Assembly (NCBI RefSeq): GCF_000525875.1
Contig: NZ_AODF01000008.1
Location: forward strand, 107,969 to 171,968
Source: Listeria floridensis FSL S10-1187
GTDB lineage: Bacteria > Bacillota > Bacilli > Lactobacillales > Listeriaceae
DNA length: 64,000 nucleotides
Direction: 5' to 3'
The notes beneath the pieces are model-generated. The model did no database searches, was not told where the DNA came from, and worked only from the letters and a program-made list of their open reading frames with translations. Every line of letters starts with the position of its first letter. The first letter of the stretch is position 1. The translations under genes and the position numbers were made by a program. This document shows, in pieces, positions 9,638-22,157 of the stretch.

Positions 9638-12600
9638 AAGAACAGATATAGAAACGATCCTTGTGATCGGAAGCGGCCCAATCGTGATTGGCCAAGCGGC
9701 AGAGTTTGACTATGCAGGAACACAAGCGTGCTTAAGTCTGAAGGAAGAAGGCTATCGTGTCGTACTCGTTAACTCCAACCCAGCGACCATCATGACAGAC
9801 GTCGAAATGGCAGACAAAGTCTACATTGAGCCGATTACGCTCGACTTCGTCTCGCGCATTATCAGAAAAGAGCGACCTTCTGCGATTTTACCAACACTCG
9901 GCGGCCAAACTGGCTTAAACATGGCGATGGAACTTGCGAATGCCGGCATCCTTGAAGAAATGAATGTCGAAGTACTTGGAACTGATCTTACGGCAATCAA
10001 AAAAGCCGAAGACCGCGAAGAATTCCGCAACTTGATGCGTGAACTGAATCAACCTGTTCCAGAAAGTGAAATTATCCATTCGCTTGAAGAAGCCCGCAGT
10101 TTTGTTGAAGAAATCGGTTATCCAGTAATCGTTCGTCCGGCTTATACACTTGGCGGATCGGGCGGCGGTATTTGCCATAACGATAGTGACTTGCATGAAA
10201 TCGTGGCAAGCGGCTTAAAACTAAGCCCCGTTACGCAGTGCCTGCTCGAAAAAAGCATTGCCGGCTTTAAAGAAATCGAATATGAAGTTATGCGTGATTC
10301 CAATGATAATGCGATGGTCGTCTGCAATATGGAAAATATCGACCCAGTCGGTGTACATACTGGCGATTCGATCGTAGTGGCTCCAAGCCAAACACTTTCA
10401 GATCGAGAATACCAAATGCTGCGCGATGTGTCGCTTAAAATTATCCGCGCGCTTGAAATTGAAGGCGGCTGTAACGTTCAGCTTGCGCTTGATCCAGACA
10501 GCTATGACTATTATGTAATTGAAGTGAATCCGCGTGTCAGCAGAAGCTCGGCGCTCGCATCGAAAGCGACCGGCTATCCGATTGCAAAATTGGCTGCTAA
10601 AATTGCCGTGGGACTAACACTTGATGAAATCAAAAACCCAGTAACTGAAACCACTTATGCGCACTTTGAACCCGCGCTTGACTATGTCGTTGCAAAAATT
10701 CCGCGCTTCCCGTTCGATAAATTTGAATCGGGCGACCGGAGACTTGGCACACAAATGAAAGCAACTGGCGAAGTGATGGCGATTGGCCGGAGCTGGGAAG
10801 AAGCCTTGCTGAAAGCTGTCCGCTCGCTTGAAATCGGCTGCGATCATTTGTATCTTGAAGAAGCAGAACAAGCTTCGGATGAAGAACGCGACCAAAAAAT
10901 CCGCTTCCCAGAAGATGATCGTTTATTTTTCCTTGCAGCCGCACTGAGAAAAGGCGAAACGATCGAAAGTTTGCATGAGAAGACGAAAATCGATTTATTC
11001 TTCCTCCATAAGCTGAAGAAAATCATAGATATGGAACAGCAGGTTAGGGAAAACAAATTCGCCAAGGAAACCTTACACGAAGCGAAGCGCCTTGGCATTT
11101 CGGACGCATTCCTTGCCAAAGTTTGGGAAGTTCCAGAGCAAGAAATCTATGCACTCCGGAAAGAAGCAGATATTTTCCCTGTCTTTAAAATGGTAGACAC
11201 TTGCGCGGCCGAGTTTGAATCCGCGACACCTTACTTTTACAGCAGCTATGAAGATGAAAACGAGTCGCTCCGCTCGGAAAAAGAAAGCGTGATTGTACTT
11301 GGTAGCGGTCCAATCCGGATCGGACAAGGCGTTGAGTTTGACTACGCGACGGTTCATTCCGTTTGGGCCATCCAACAAGCAGGCTACGAAGCGATTATCA
11401 TCAATAACAATCCAGAAACCGTTTCAACCGATTTCTCGATTTCCGATAAGCTGTACTTTGAACCGCTAACGCTTGAAGATGTGATGCATGTCATCGAACT
11501 CGAGCAGCCGATCGGTGTTGTCGTCCAGTTTGGCGGTCAAACAGCGATCAACCTCGCAGAAGGCCTTGCAGCGCGCGGTGTCAAAATTCTCGGTACGAGT
11601 CTCGAAGACATTGACCGCGCTGAAAACCGGGATGAATTCGAGAAGGCGCTTGCTGAACTTGGGATTCCGCAACCGGCTGGAAAAACGGCTACATCAGTCG
11701 ATGAAGCCGTAAAAGTGGCAGACCGAATCGGCTATCCCGTCCTTGTTCGTCCATCTTATGTGCTCGGCGGGCGTGCAATGGAAATTGTCGAATCAGAAGA
11801 AGCATTGCGTTATTACATGGAAAATGCCGTAAAAGTGAATCCAAAACATCCTGTACTGGTTGACCGCTATGTGAGCGGACGCGAGGTCGAAGTGGATGCA
11901 ATCAGTGACGGGGAAACAGTTCTGATTCCGGGTATCATGGAGCACATCGAACGTGCAGGCGTTCACTCGGGCGATTCAATTGCGGTTTATCCTTCGCAAA
12001 GTTTAAGCGCCGCCGTGAAAGAAGCGATTACGGATTATACAACGAAGCTTGCGAAAGGACTTGGCATCATCGGGATGCTGAACATTCAATATGTCGTAAG
12101 CGGCGAAGAAGTATTTGTGATTGAAGTCAATCCGCGCTCAAGTAGAACTGCGCCATTCTTAAGCAAAATTACGGAAATTCCGATGGCGAACCTCGCGACG
12201 AAAGTGATTCTTGGACAAAAGCTGGCTGATTTAGGTTACGGTACAGGGCTTGCTCCAGAAAAACAAGAAATCTTCGTGAAGGTTCCGGTCTTCTCGTTTG
12301 CCAAACTGCGCAGTGTGGATACCTCACTCGGCCCAGAAATGAAATCAACAGGTGAAGTGATGGGGAAAGATGTGACACTTGAAAAAGCCCTCTACAAAGG
12401 TTTTGTTGCAAGCGGAACAAAGCTGCCGGATTACGGTACGGTTCTTCTGACTGTGGCAGACCGCGATAAAGCGGAAGCGATTAAACTGGCAGAGCGCTTT
12501 AACAAAATCGGCTTTACGATCATGGCAACATCTGGAACAGCTAAAGCGCTTGAAGCAGAACAAATTCCGGTACAAGCGGTTAAAAAAAATCGGCGAAAAT

Positions 12601-12816
12601 CACGAAACATTGATTGATTATATTCGAAATGGTCAAATTGCGCTCGTTGTAAATACGATGACAAGCGGGAAACGCAAGGAACGCGACGGCTTCCAAATTC
12701 GACGTGAATCAGTTGAAAATGGGGTAGCGGTTTGTACTTCGCTTGATACCGCTGAGGCAATTTTAAGGGTGCTTGAATCACGCTCATTTGAACTGGAAGC
12801 CATTCAAGCCAACTAA
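9630..12816 (+). CDS. pyrAB: Carbamoyl-phosphate synthase, large chain (frame break)
   Basis: The synthase subunit that makes carbamoyl phosphate from bicarbonate, ammonia and two ATP. It has two tandem homologous halves, each with an ATP-grasp domain; [27 protein letters not shown] and, from about residue 552, [20 protein letters not shown] show the repeat. The C-terminal allosteric domain (methylglyoxal-synthase-like fold) is split by one extra A in the eight-A run at 12582-12589. With one base removed the sequence reads [18 protein letters not shown] and the protein is about 1061 residues, as usual. The first 988 residues are intact. It is followed by pyrK after 25 bases. Confidence 0.95.
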
Positions 12817-12841
12817 AAGAAACGGGAAGCGGGGACGAGAA

Positions 12842-15214
<2,373 letters not shown>

Positions 15215-15218
<4 letters not shown>

Positions 15219-15839
15219 CAGCGAAACAAACTGCTGAAGCGTTATTAAAAATTAAAGCCGTATTTTTACAACCAAATGATCCGTTTACTTGGGCATCAGG
15301 GATCAAATCCCCGATTTATTGCGATAATCGTTTGACACTTGGATTTCCAGAAATCCGTAAGATGATCGCACAAAATTTGGCAGACTTGATTCGGCGCGAC
15401 TATAGCGACGCTGACGTCATTGCTGGAACAGCGACAGCGGGAATTCCTCATGCGGCATGGGTGAGTGATATTCTTGATCTGCCAATGGTCTATGTGCGCG
15501 GCGAAGCGAAAAAACACGGTAAAAGGCAATCAAATTGAAGGCCCCATTAAACCTGGGCAAAAAGTTGTTGTGATTGAAGACTTGATTTCAACTGGCGGAA
15601 GCTCGCTTAAAGCAGTGGAAGCATTAGAAGCAGCTGGATGCGATGTGCTTGGTATCGCTGCGATTTTTACTTATGGACTACCGGAAGGGAAGCGGCGTTT
15701 TGAAGAAGCGGGCGTAAAACTTGAGACGCTTACAAATTACGACACCTTAATTGAAGTGGCGCTTGCTGAAGGCTATGTGACAGACGCGGATATGGAAACA
15801 TTGCGCGAGTGGAAAAAAGATCCGGCCGGATTTCGTTAA
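15215..15839 (+). CDS. pyrE: Orotate phosphoribosyltransferase (frame break)
   Basis: The enzyme that joins orotate and PRPP to OMP. The PRPP loop [16 protein letters not shown] is in the second part. The frame breaks at an AAAA run (15521-15524): with one A removed the sequence reads KKHGKGNQIEG and the whole protein is about 207 residues, the family size. The start ATG 15215 overlaps the pyrF stop and follows AAGGAG by 8 bases, preferred over GTG 15206, which lies within that site. It is the last gene of the pyr operon. Confidence 0.93.
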
Positions 15840-15867
15840 CTAGCAACTCAATTTTAACTAGAAAATG

Positions 15868-15909
15868 AAAGTGTCATTAGTTTTTGATATAATACTAGTG
15901 ACACTTTTT
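15868..15909 (+). terminator. Terminator of the pyr operon, with a promoter in the loop
   Basis: Arms AAGTGTCATTAGT and ACTAGTGACACTT (one G-U pair) are followed by a T run, ending the operon. The loop contains an extended -10 element, TGATATAAT, with TATAAT at 15888-15893, and a weak -35 (ATGAAA) 17 bases upstream. The promoter of the next gene may therefore overlap the terminator. Confidence 0.8.
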
Positions 15910-15981
15910 TGTGAGGTTTTGGAGGCGGCACATTTCTCGAGCTTCTGAAAACGATCATTAGAATAGGGGATGTGACTGCAT

Positions 15982-17508
15982 ATGAAACGTATTTTAATTC
16001 GTTCTGGGATGCGCCCAACGGATGTTTATACATCTGAGGATATCTACTTAAAAGATCGAACGGGATTTAATAATGGTAATTTAGCCTATCAGTACAGTAT
16101 TTACCGTACGCTTTGGCAGGAAGGAACTGAGCTTTTGCCCGATGAACTTTCCTTCGATCCGAACCGGGCGGCACGTTACAATGAAGAATTCGATGCTTAT
16201 GTGATTCCACTTGCTGATGCGTTCCGGGAAGATTTCAGACCAGCGCTCAGAAACTATACGAAGCTGATCAAACAGCTTAAAATCCCCGTCATCGTAACGG
16301 GAGTAGGTCTAAGAGCAGAATTTGAGCCTCAGCTTGAAAACGGCTTTTCATTTGACGAGGATGTACGCGAATTTGTAAAAGCTGTACTTGAGAAATCAGC
16401 TCGACTTGGTTTGCGCGGCGAAATCACGGGAGACTATTTAAAGACTCTTGGTTTTAAAGAAGGGGAGGACTATCAAGTCATCGGCTGTCCGTCGCTTTAT
16501 ACATTTGGAAACGAGCTTAAAATCCGTGATTTGAAACTGAATCCTGATTCACTTATTGCGATCAATGCTTCGCCGGTCTCAACCGAAACTAGCTTGAATT
16601 TTTTAAACAAGATCATCGATACCCATCCTAATTATTACTTTATCCCGCAGCACCTTGATGAGTTTCAGATGATGTATGCTGGCGGGCCGGATATTACAAG
16701 CGATCGCCCCAGTTATCCGACTTCAATTCAAGATCGTTATTATCGTGATGGACGTGTAAAATACTTCACGAATATGCCACGGTGGTATGACTTCATGCGC
16801 CAAGCAGATTTTAGTATAGGACCACGTCTACATGGCAATGTTGTGCCGACGATCGTCGGCACACCGAACATTTCTTTTGTGCAGGATGCGAGGATGCGTG
16901 AACTAGCGGCGTATCATCATTTGCCGCACGTAACAGCTTCGGAACTCGAGACAATTCCAGATCTCGAAACGCTTCTTGAGAAGGTTGACTTGAAGGGGGC
17001 GGAGCACGTTCAAAAACGCAATTTTGAAACGTTTATCGAATTTTTAGGTGCGAATGAACTTCCACATATTTATGAAGCGGATCAAAATCGCAAGGAAGCT
17101 CCGATGGACAAAGAAATTGAGGCACTTCATTTCCCAAAAAGCGCGAAACCAATCACGGTACTAAAAGGCGATAAACTGTTGCTTAGATTGCGCTCGGCTG
17201 CGAACACGCTGAAAGAACGGCACGAAGTCAAGGTGAATTACGAAAACCACCGGCGCGATTATCAAATTCGCGGCTTAAATGGCACGGTTCAGAAAAATGA
17301 ACAAGCGTTAAAAGCCGCTGCTGAGAAAAATCAACAAACGATGAGCAAATTGCAAAAAACTGAGCAGGCGCTTGCTGCTTCCGAGAAGACGAATCAAAAA
17401 TTGCTTGCCGAAATTAAACACTATCGAGGTACACTGAACCGTAAAGCTGTCAAAGCGACGCTTGCTTTCACCGATTCGCTTGCAAAACTTCGTGGTTCAA
17501 AAAAATAA
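15982..17508 (+). CDS. Polysaccharide pyruvyltransferase family protein with C-terminal coiled coil
   Basis: A 508-residue protein. Residues about 1-350 resemble the polysaccharide pyruvyltransferase family (CsaB/ExoV-like, GT-B-type fold), which transfers pyruvate ketals from phosphoenolpyruvate to cell-surface glycans. The late motif IGPRLHGNVVPTIVGTPNISF carries the conserved Arg-x-His-Gly. Residues about 415-480 are rich in Ala, Lys, Gln and Glu with heptad-like spacing and look like a coiled coil, followed by a basic tail. No signal peptide. It stands alone between two terminators, with no glycosyltransferase neighbours. Substrate unknown; a role in wall polysaccharide decoration is inference from the family. 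Confidence 0.75.
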   Translation: MKRILIRSGMRPTDVYTSEDIYLKDRTGFNNGNLAYQYSIYRTLWQEGTELLPDELSFDPNRAARYNEEFDAYVIPLADAFREDFRPALRNYTKLIKQLKIPVIVTGVGLRAEFEPQLENGFSFDEDVREFVKAVLEKSARLGLRGEITGDYLKTLGFKEGEDYQVIGCPSLYTFGNELKIRDLKLNPDSLIAINASPVSTETSLNFLNKIIDTHPNYYFIPQHLDEFQMMYAGGPDITSDRPSYPTSIQDRYYRDGRVKYFTNMPRWYDFMRQADFSIGPRLHGNVVPTIVGTPNISFVQDARMRELAAYHHLPHVTASELETIPDLETLLEKVDLKGAEHVQKRNFETFIEFLGANELPHIYEADQNRKEAPMDKEIEALHFPKSAKPITVLKGDKLLLRLRSAANTLKERHEVKVNYENHRRDYQIRGLNGTVQKNEQALKAAAEKNQQTMSKLQKTEQALAASEKTNQKLLAEIKHYRGTLNRKAVKATLAFTDSLAKLRGSKK

Positions 17509-17512
17509 AAGA

Positions 17513-17553
17513 AAAAAGCATCAAAATCGAAATTGATTTTGATGCTTTTTTAA
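17513..17553. terminator. Bidirectional terminator between the pyruvyltransferase gene and mscS
   Basis: A 16-bp stem AAAAAGCATCAAAATC with its complement, loop GAAATT, has A and T runs on both sides. It serves the two convergent genes, and the mscS stop codon lies at its edge. Confidence 0.85.
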
Positions 17554-18406
17554 GCTTTGGCAGCTTGAAACATTGGAGTTGGGAGCGGTAAATCAATACC
17601 CGCTTCAAGCAGAGCTTCACGAATCGCTTTTAACAAACCACGCTGAACATTGAATTGCTCCCCGTTTACAGCGGTTCCGACCACGCGGATAATTTGTGTG
17701 GAACCATCGGTGCTTTCAACACCGAGCACGGTTGGTGTATCAATGATATTTGGATTGCTGGCTTTTTCGTTTGCACAAACGTGATTAATAATCTGCATGG
17801 CTTTTTCAGTATCCGCAGTTGGACTGATCGAAATATCAATTAAAACTCGCATATTGCCACGCGAATGGTTGCTGACAACGGTAATTTGGCGGTTCGGAAT
17901 AAAGTGAAGTGTGCCGTCAAAATCGCGTACTTGAGTTGTCCGCAACCCTAAATTTTCAACGATCCCGTTAACTGGGTCAATCGTAATGTTATCGCCGACA
18001 TCAAGTTGGCGTTCAAGTAAAATAAAAAATCCGGTGACAACATCGCTTACAAGTCCTTGTGCCCCGAAAGCAATGGCAAGACTCGCGACACCAGCTCCGG
18101 CGATAATCGCTGTGACATTAATAAAATTCTGCAAAATCAAAATCGCCACGACAAAAAAGAGAACATAACCGTAAAGATTTAAAATCAAACCTTCAAGTGT
18201 ACTAGCTCGACTTGCAGAAACGGCCGGATTAAGTCGGTATTTTTTTGAAAAAAACTTTTGATCATTTTTGAGCCCGCAAATTTTAGAATAAAATAAAGGA
18301 TAACTAAAATAAGAATTTCCAAGCCAACCGCAATAACTTTGGCAAAGACGGCATCCCAATCAATTGAATCAAACCATTTGGTAAAATAAGCCAAGTTTTC
18401 TGTCAC
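17550..18406 (-). CDS. Small-conductance mechanosensitive channel (MscS family, frame break)
   Basis: A membrane channel that releases solutes on hypo-osmotic shock. Three hydrophobic segments precede the pore helix, which is visible as AGAGVASLAIAFGAQGLVSDVVTGFF, followed by the beta domain (ERQLDVGDNITI) and the C-terminal cage domain. The frame breaks at adjoining runs of seven T and seven A (18240-18254); one added base on the coding A run joins SFFQK to KYRLNPAVSASRAS. Corrected length is about 285 residues. It starts at the ATG complementary to 18404-18406. It is transcribed alone, convergent to the upstream gene and divergent from the PTS operon. Confidence 0.88.
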
Positions 18407-18558
18407 ATCCTTGCTTGTAGAATAGCCATTCCAACTTATTTTTACTTCCAGCTGAAATGTTCCTGTCTATTCTATCAAACGAACGAAAACGAAAACAACT
18501 AAAAAAACGCTAAAAGCGAGAAGCCGCAACAAATTTAATGGTCTTCTAAAAAAAGTAC

Positions 18559-18587
18559 TTGCATTTTTTTAAAGAAGGGGGTAATAT
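18559..18587 (+). promoter_or_regulatory. Promoter of the PTS operon
   Basis: TTGCAT (18559-18564), a 17-base spacer, TAATAT (18582-18587). It is followed at about 30 bases by the antiterminator site, the layout expected of BglG-controlled operons. The rest of 18407-18737 contains no gene. Confidence 0.65.
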
Positions 18588-18615
18588 AAAAGTGCAAAAG
18601 ATACGATATCGTTTT

Positions 18616-18695
18616 CATGTTACTGTTACGAACAGGCATGGAAGGTTATGAACGGGTATAAAAGCCGTTTCTATACTTTCCGTGCCTTTTTTATT
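18616..18695 (+). promoter_or_regulatory. Ribonucleic antiterminator site overlapping a terminator
   Basis: The segment at 18616-18640 (key parts GTTACTG and CAGGCATG) matches the shape of the RAT sites bound by BglG/LicT/GlcT proteins. Its 3' half, GGCATGG, is also the left arm of a 12-bp terminator (GGCATGGAAGGT at 18635-18646 with ACTTTCCGTGCC at 18675-18686, then a T run). Protein binding to the first structure should prevent the second. The antiterminator encoded at 19289 is the obvious ligand. Confidence 0.8.
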
Positions 18696-18737
18696 TTAAA
18701 AAGTAATGATGGAAGAATCCTTGAGGAGGAAAGAAAT

Positions 18738-19231
18738 ATGTTTAAAAAAAATGTTTAAAAAAGAAAAAGAAGAGACAATCTTTGCGCATGCAACGGGAAC
18801 TTTTGTGGCGCTTGAAGAAGTTCCAGATCCAGTTTTCAGCGGGAAAATGATGGGAGAAGGAATCGCAATTAAACCGACTGACGGAGTGATCGTCGCTCCA
18901 GTTGATGGGGAAATTATTCAACTAGCTGAGACTAAGCATGCCTTTGGAATACGCACTGCTTTAGGAGAAGAAATTTTGGTTCACATTGGTCTTGAAACCG
19001 TTGCTCTTAAAGGGGAAGGGTTTGAAGTGCTTACCAAGATGGGGGCGCACGTTAAAAAAGGCGAGCCGCTCATTAAAGCAGATCTTGCATATATCGAAGC
19101 AAATGCGGCGAGTACGATCATTCCAATGGTTGTAACAAACAGTCCAGAAGATAAATTTGAGTTTGACTGGAAAAATGTTACGGCAACCGTTGCAGGTGAA
19201 ACAGAAAGTTTTTGTAACAAAACTAAAATAA
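18738..19231 (+). CDS. PTS glucose/GlcNAc-type IIA component (frame breaks)
   Basis: A soluble phosphocarrier of the Crr/IIA-Glc family that passes phosphate from HPr to the IIB domain. The active histidine is in EILVHIGLETVALKGEGF. The frame has two breaks. Near the start, eight A at 18744-18751 should be seven if the ATG at 18738 (after GGAGGAAAG) is used. The alternative is to start at ATG 18751, giving 159 residues. Near the end, one extra T in 19209-19213 hides the true C-terminus SFVTKLK, which stops at 19231. Corrected length is about 163 residues. It precedes its own antiterminator gene. Confidence 0.88.
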
Positions 19232-19288
19232 GAAGCAGAAGAAGCTTTCCTGATTTTTATTTGATAATTAAGGGGCGAGGAAGTCGAG

Positions 19289-20126
19289 ATGAAGATTATT
19301 CGGATTTTAAATAACAATGCTGTCATCATCCAAGACGGTGATGAAGAAAAAGTAGCCATCGGAGCCGGCATTGCCTTCAACAAAAAAAAGAAATGATGTC
19401 GTTCCTGCGAATAAAATCGAAAAAATGTTTGTTATGCAGGATGAATCCGAATCCGAACACTTCCAAGAATTGCTGAAACGCATTAATGAAGAGTATTTTG
19501 CCGTTTCTGAGGAAATTATTTCCTATGCAGAAGCTGCACTATCTTTTAAACTCAGCGAGCACATCCACATCTCGCTTACCGACCATCTCGCTTTCTCGAT
19601 TGAACGCTTAAAAGAAGGAATCATTTTGCAAAATCGTTTGCTCAATGAGATCAAAGTGCTTTATGAGCCGGAATTTAAAATTGGCATGTGGGCGATCAAT
19701 CATGTAAAAGAACGATTTGGAATTGATATGCCAATTGATGAAGCAGCATATATTGCACTTCATATTCATACAGCAAAAATCGGTTCGAGAGACATCCATC
19801 AAAGTGTTCGCCAAGCTTCAATTATTGCAAGCATGGTAGAAGTGATCTCAAGTGAACTCTCACTTTCATTGTCGGGACAAGACATCGCTTATGAGCGCTT
19901 GATCACCCATCTGCGATTTGTGTTAAACCGCGTTGAGAAAAAAGAGCTCCACACGATGGATAAAGAAATGCTCGACATGATCAAAAAGAAATTTGAATTT
20001 AGTTTTAATACTGCAATGAAAGTGTCAGAACTGCTCGAAAGAGACTACAAAATGACGCTTCCAGAAGCGGAATTAGGATATATTGCTCTTCATGTTGAAA
20101 GACTAAGGAGTTTTTGGGGAAAATAA
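19289..20126 (+). CDS. BglG/LicT/GlcT-family transcriptional antiterminator (frame break)
   Basis: An RNA-binding regulator with an N-terminal CAT domain ([20 protein letters not shown] start), then two PRD domains whose histidines are phosphorylated by the PTS ([12 protein letters not shown], and ALHIHTAK, later ALHVERLR). The frame breaks after about 31 codons at eight A (19382-19389); with seven A the sequence reads [16 protein letters not shown] and the protein is about 278 residues. ATG 19289 follows GGCGAGG. It is expected to bind the RAT site at 18616 and allow transcription of its own operon when substrate is transported. Confidence 0.9.
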
Positions 20127-20149
20127 AATTTTTTAGGAGGATTTAGATT

Positions 20150-20626
20150 ATGGACGTTTTAAAACGATTCGCAATTGGCGCTGTCTACCCGATTGTCGCA
20201 CTCATCATTATTGGGATCTTCTGGCTTGCTCAAGCTGCAACTGGAATGAAAGCAATAGATTCGATCTATCAAGGACTTATCTTAATGTTCCCGCTGATTG
20301 TTTCAATGGGAATTGCTATCGGAATGGCAAAAGATCACAGCGGAGCTTCAGCTCTAGCAGGGGCAGTAGGCTGGCTCGTTTATGCGGCTGTCATTGTTTC
20401 ACTGAATTTTCCGAAAAACGGGGTATTTACACCTACTGAGTTTTCGGCAAACTTCAACTTTTTAAGCGGAATTTATATGGGAATTGCTGCAGGTGTTCTT
20501 TACAATAAATTCTATAACATTCGTTTACCTGAATGGCTTGCTTTCTTTGGCGGACGTCGTTTCGTTCCGATTATTACATCAGTTGTCGCGCTGTTCATCG
20601 GAGCATTTGTTGCGGCAATATTCTAG
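20150..20626 (+). CDS. Truncated PTS IIC protein (N-terminal third of a glucose/GlcNAc IIC)
   Basis: 158 residues with four to five hydrophobic segments. It resembles the first part of the next gene and of NagE-type IIC domains: both have a segment like IGMAKDHSGASALAGAVGWLV, and both reach a conserved FxGxRxxxIIT region at about residue 137. It then stops after one more hydrophobic segment, where a full IIC continues for another 250 residues. It has its own AGGAGG site and a clean stop, and no obvious frame continuation follows in the 33-base gap. It may be a remnant of a duplicated transporter or a small partner of the full IICB. It lacks the substrate-site His of IIC. Confidence 0.7.
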   Translation: MDVLKRFAIGAVYPIVALIIIGIFWLAQAATGMKAIDSIYQGLILMFPLIVSMGIAIGMAKDHSGASALAGAVGWLVYAAVIVSLNFPKNGVFTPTEFSANFNFLSGIYMGIAAGVLYNKFYNIRLPEWLAFFGGRRFVPIITSVVALFIGAFVAAIF

Positions 20627-20659
20627 AAAATACACTAAAAATGAAATGGAGGAAATGAA

Positions 20660-22111
20660 ATGTTAGGTGGGCTTCAAAAAATAGGGAAAGCACTAATGCT
20701 TCCAATTGCTGTACTTCCAGCAGCCGGATTATTAAACCGTCTCGGAGCAGATGATGTGTTCAATGTACCATTCATCCATTCAGGCGGGGCAGCACTTTTC
20801 ACATTTTTATCATTACTATTTGCGATCGGGATTTCGATCGGTTTATCGAAAGACAATAGCGGAGCAGCCGGATTAAACGGTGCGATTGTCTTCTTGATTC
20901 TAAACTTCGGAGTAATCGGCGTAAATTCAAGCATCAACATGGGCGTTTTCGCCGGCTTTATTGCGGGTCTTGTTGCTCCGATTCTTTATAACTATCTCTA
21001 TGACAAAAAAATCTTTGGTAATCAAGAATTCTTTGACGGGAAGCATGTCGCGATCATCATTAATGCGATCTTAGCTTTGCTGCTTGTCCTCGTATTCGGG
21101 ATTGCATGGCCGACTATCCAAGGCTGGCTTGATGCAATCAATGGTTGGATCACAAGCGCTGGCGCATTCGGTGCATCAGTATTTGGTATCCTAAACCGTG
21201 CTTTGATCCCAACTGGACTTCATCACGTACTGAATACGTATCTCTGGTTCGGTTACGGTGACTTTGTCGATGCAGCTGGGCAAATGGTTCACGGCGATAT
21301 CAACCGCTTCTTTGCGGGCGATCCGACAGCTGGAACGTTCCAAGTTGGCTTCTTCCCAATCATGATGTTTGGCCTTCCAGGCGCAGCATTTGCGATGTAC
21401 TTGGCATCGAAGAAGAAAAACCGTCCAGAAGTAGGCGGGATGATGCTTTCACTCGCTATCACAGCATTTTTAACTGGGATCACAGAACCGATTGAATTTA
21501 CCTTCATGTTTATCGCACCATTCTTATACGGTATCCATGCCATCCTAACTGGTGTCTCGATGTTTGTAACAAACCTGCTTGGCATTAAACTTGGCTTCAC
21601 CTTTAGTGCCGGCGCCATTGACTTTGGACTCAACTTTACGAAAGGTCATAATGCGTGGCAGCTTATTCCAATCGGTTTGATCTTTGCACTGATTTACTTT
21701 GTTTTATTCTACTTCATCATCAAGAAGTTTGATCTTAAAACGCCAGGTCGTGAAGATGAAACAGAAGAAAGCTTGGCGATGGAAATGCCAAATGCGAGTG
21801 TTCAAACAGCGTCAGCTGCACTCGGGGCAACAGAGGCAGATTTACCTGAAAACGGCAAAGTCGACAAGTACGAGCAAATGGCACGCGGTTATCTTGGCGG
21901 CCTTGGTGGCGAAGATAACTTAGTCAAAATAGACAATTGTACAACACGTTTGCGTCTTCAAGTAAAAGACGCGGATATGCTGAATGAAGCAGCACTTAAA
22001 AAATCAGGTGCTCGCGGAGTTGTCAAAATCAATAAAGAAAATGTGCAGATTATCGTCGGAGCAGATGTAGAATTTGTTGCAGATAAAATGCGCGATATGA
22101 CTGGAAAATAA
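20660..22111 (+). CDS. nagE: PTS IICB transporter, N-acetylglucosamine type
   Basis: A 483-residue membrane transporter. The IIC domain (about residues 1-370) carries MLPIAVLPAAGLLNRLGADD and the motif NRALIPTGLHHVLNTYLWFGYGDF, which is typical of the GlcNAc branch and contains the essential His. A linker leads to a C-terminal IIB domain with the phosphorylated cysteine in KIDNCTTRLRLQV (about residue 425). The IIA partner is at 18738. Imported sugar leaves as a 6-phosphate. A GlcNAc rather than glucose preference is inferred from family resemblance only. The operon ends at a strong terminator. Confidence 0.85.
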   Translation: MLGGLQKIGKALMLPIAVLPAAGLLNRLGADDVFNVPFIHSGGAALFTFLSLLFAIGISIGLSKDNSGAAGLNGAIVFLILNFGVIGVNSSINMGVFAGFIAGLVAPILYNYLYDKKIFGNQEFFDGKHVAIIINAILALLLVLVFGIAWPTIQGWLDAINGWITSAGAFGASVFGILNRALIPTGLHHVLNTYLWFGYGDFVDAAGQMVHGDINRFFAGDPTAGTFQVGFFPIMMFGLPGAAFAMYLASKKKNRPEVGGMMLSLAITAFLTGITEPIEFTFMFIAPFLYGIHAILTGVSMFVTNLLGIKLGFTFSAGAIDFGLNFTKGHNAWQLIPIGLIFALIYFVLFYFIIKKFDLKTPGREDETEESLAMEMPNASVQTASAALGATEADLPENGKVDKYEQMARGYLGGLGGEDNLVKIDNCTTRLRLQVKDADMLNEAALKKSGARGVVKINKENVQIIVGADVEFVADKMRDMTGK

Positions 22112-22152
22112 GAAAAAAGCGATGAACCGAGAGGGTTCATCGCTTTTTTTAG
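22112..22152. terminator. Terminator of the PTS operon
   Basis: Stem AAAAAGCGATGAACC with GGTTCATCGCTTTTT, loop GAGAG, T run after. It also faces the end of the convergent hypothetical gene. Confidence 0.88.
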
Positions 22153-22157
22153 ATGGC

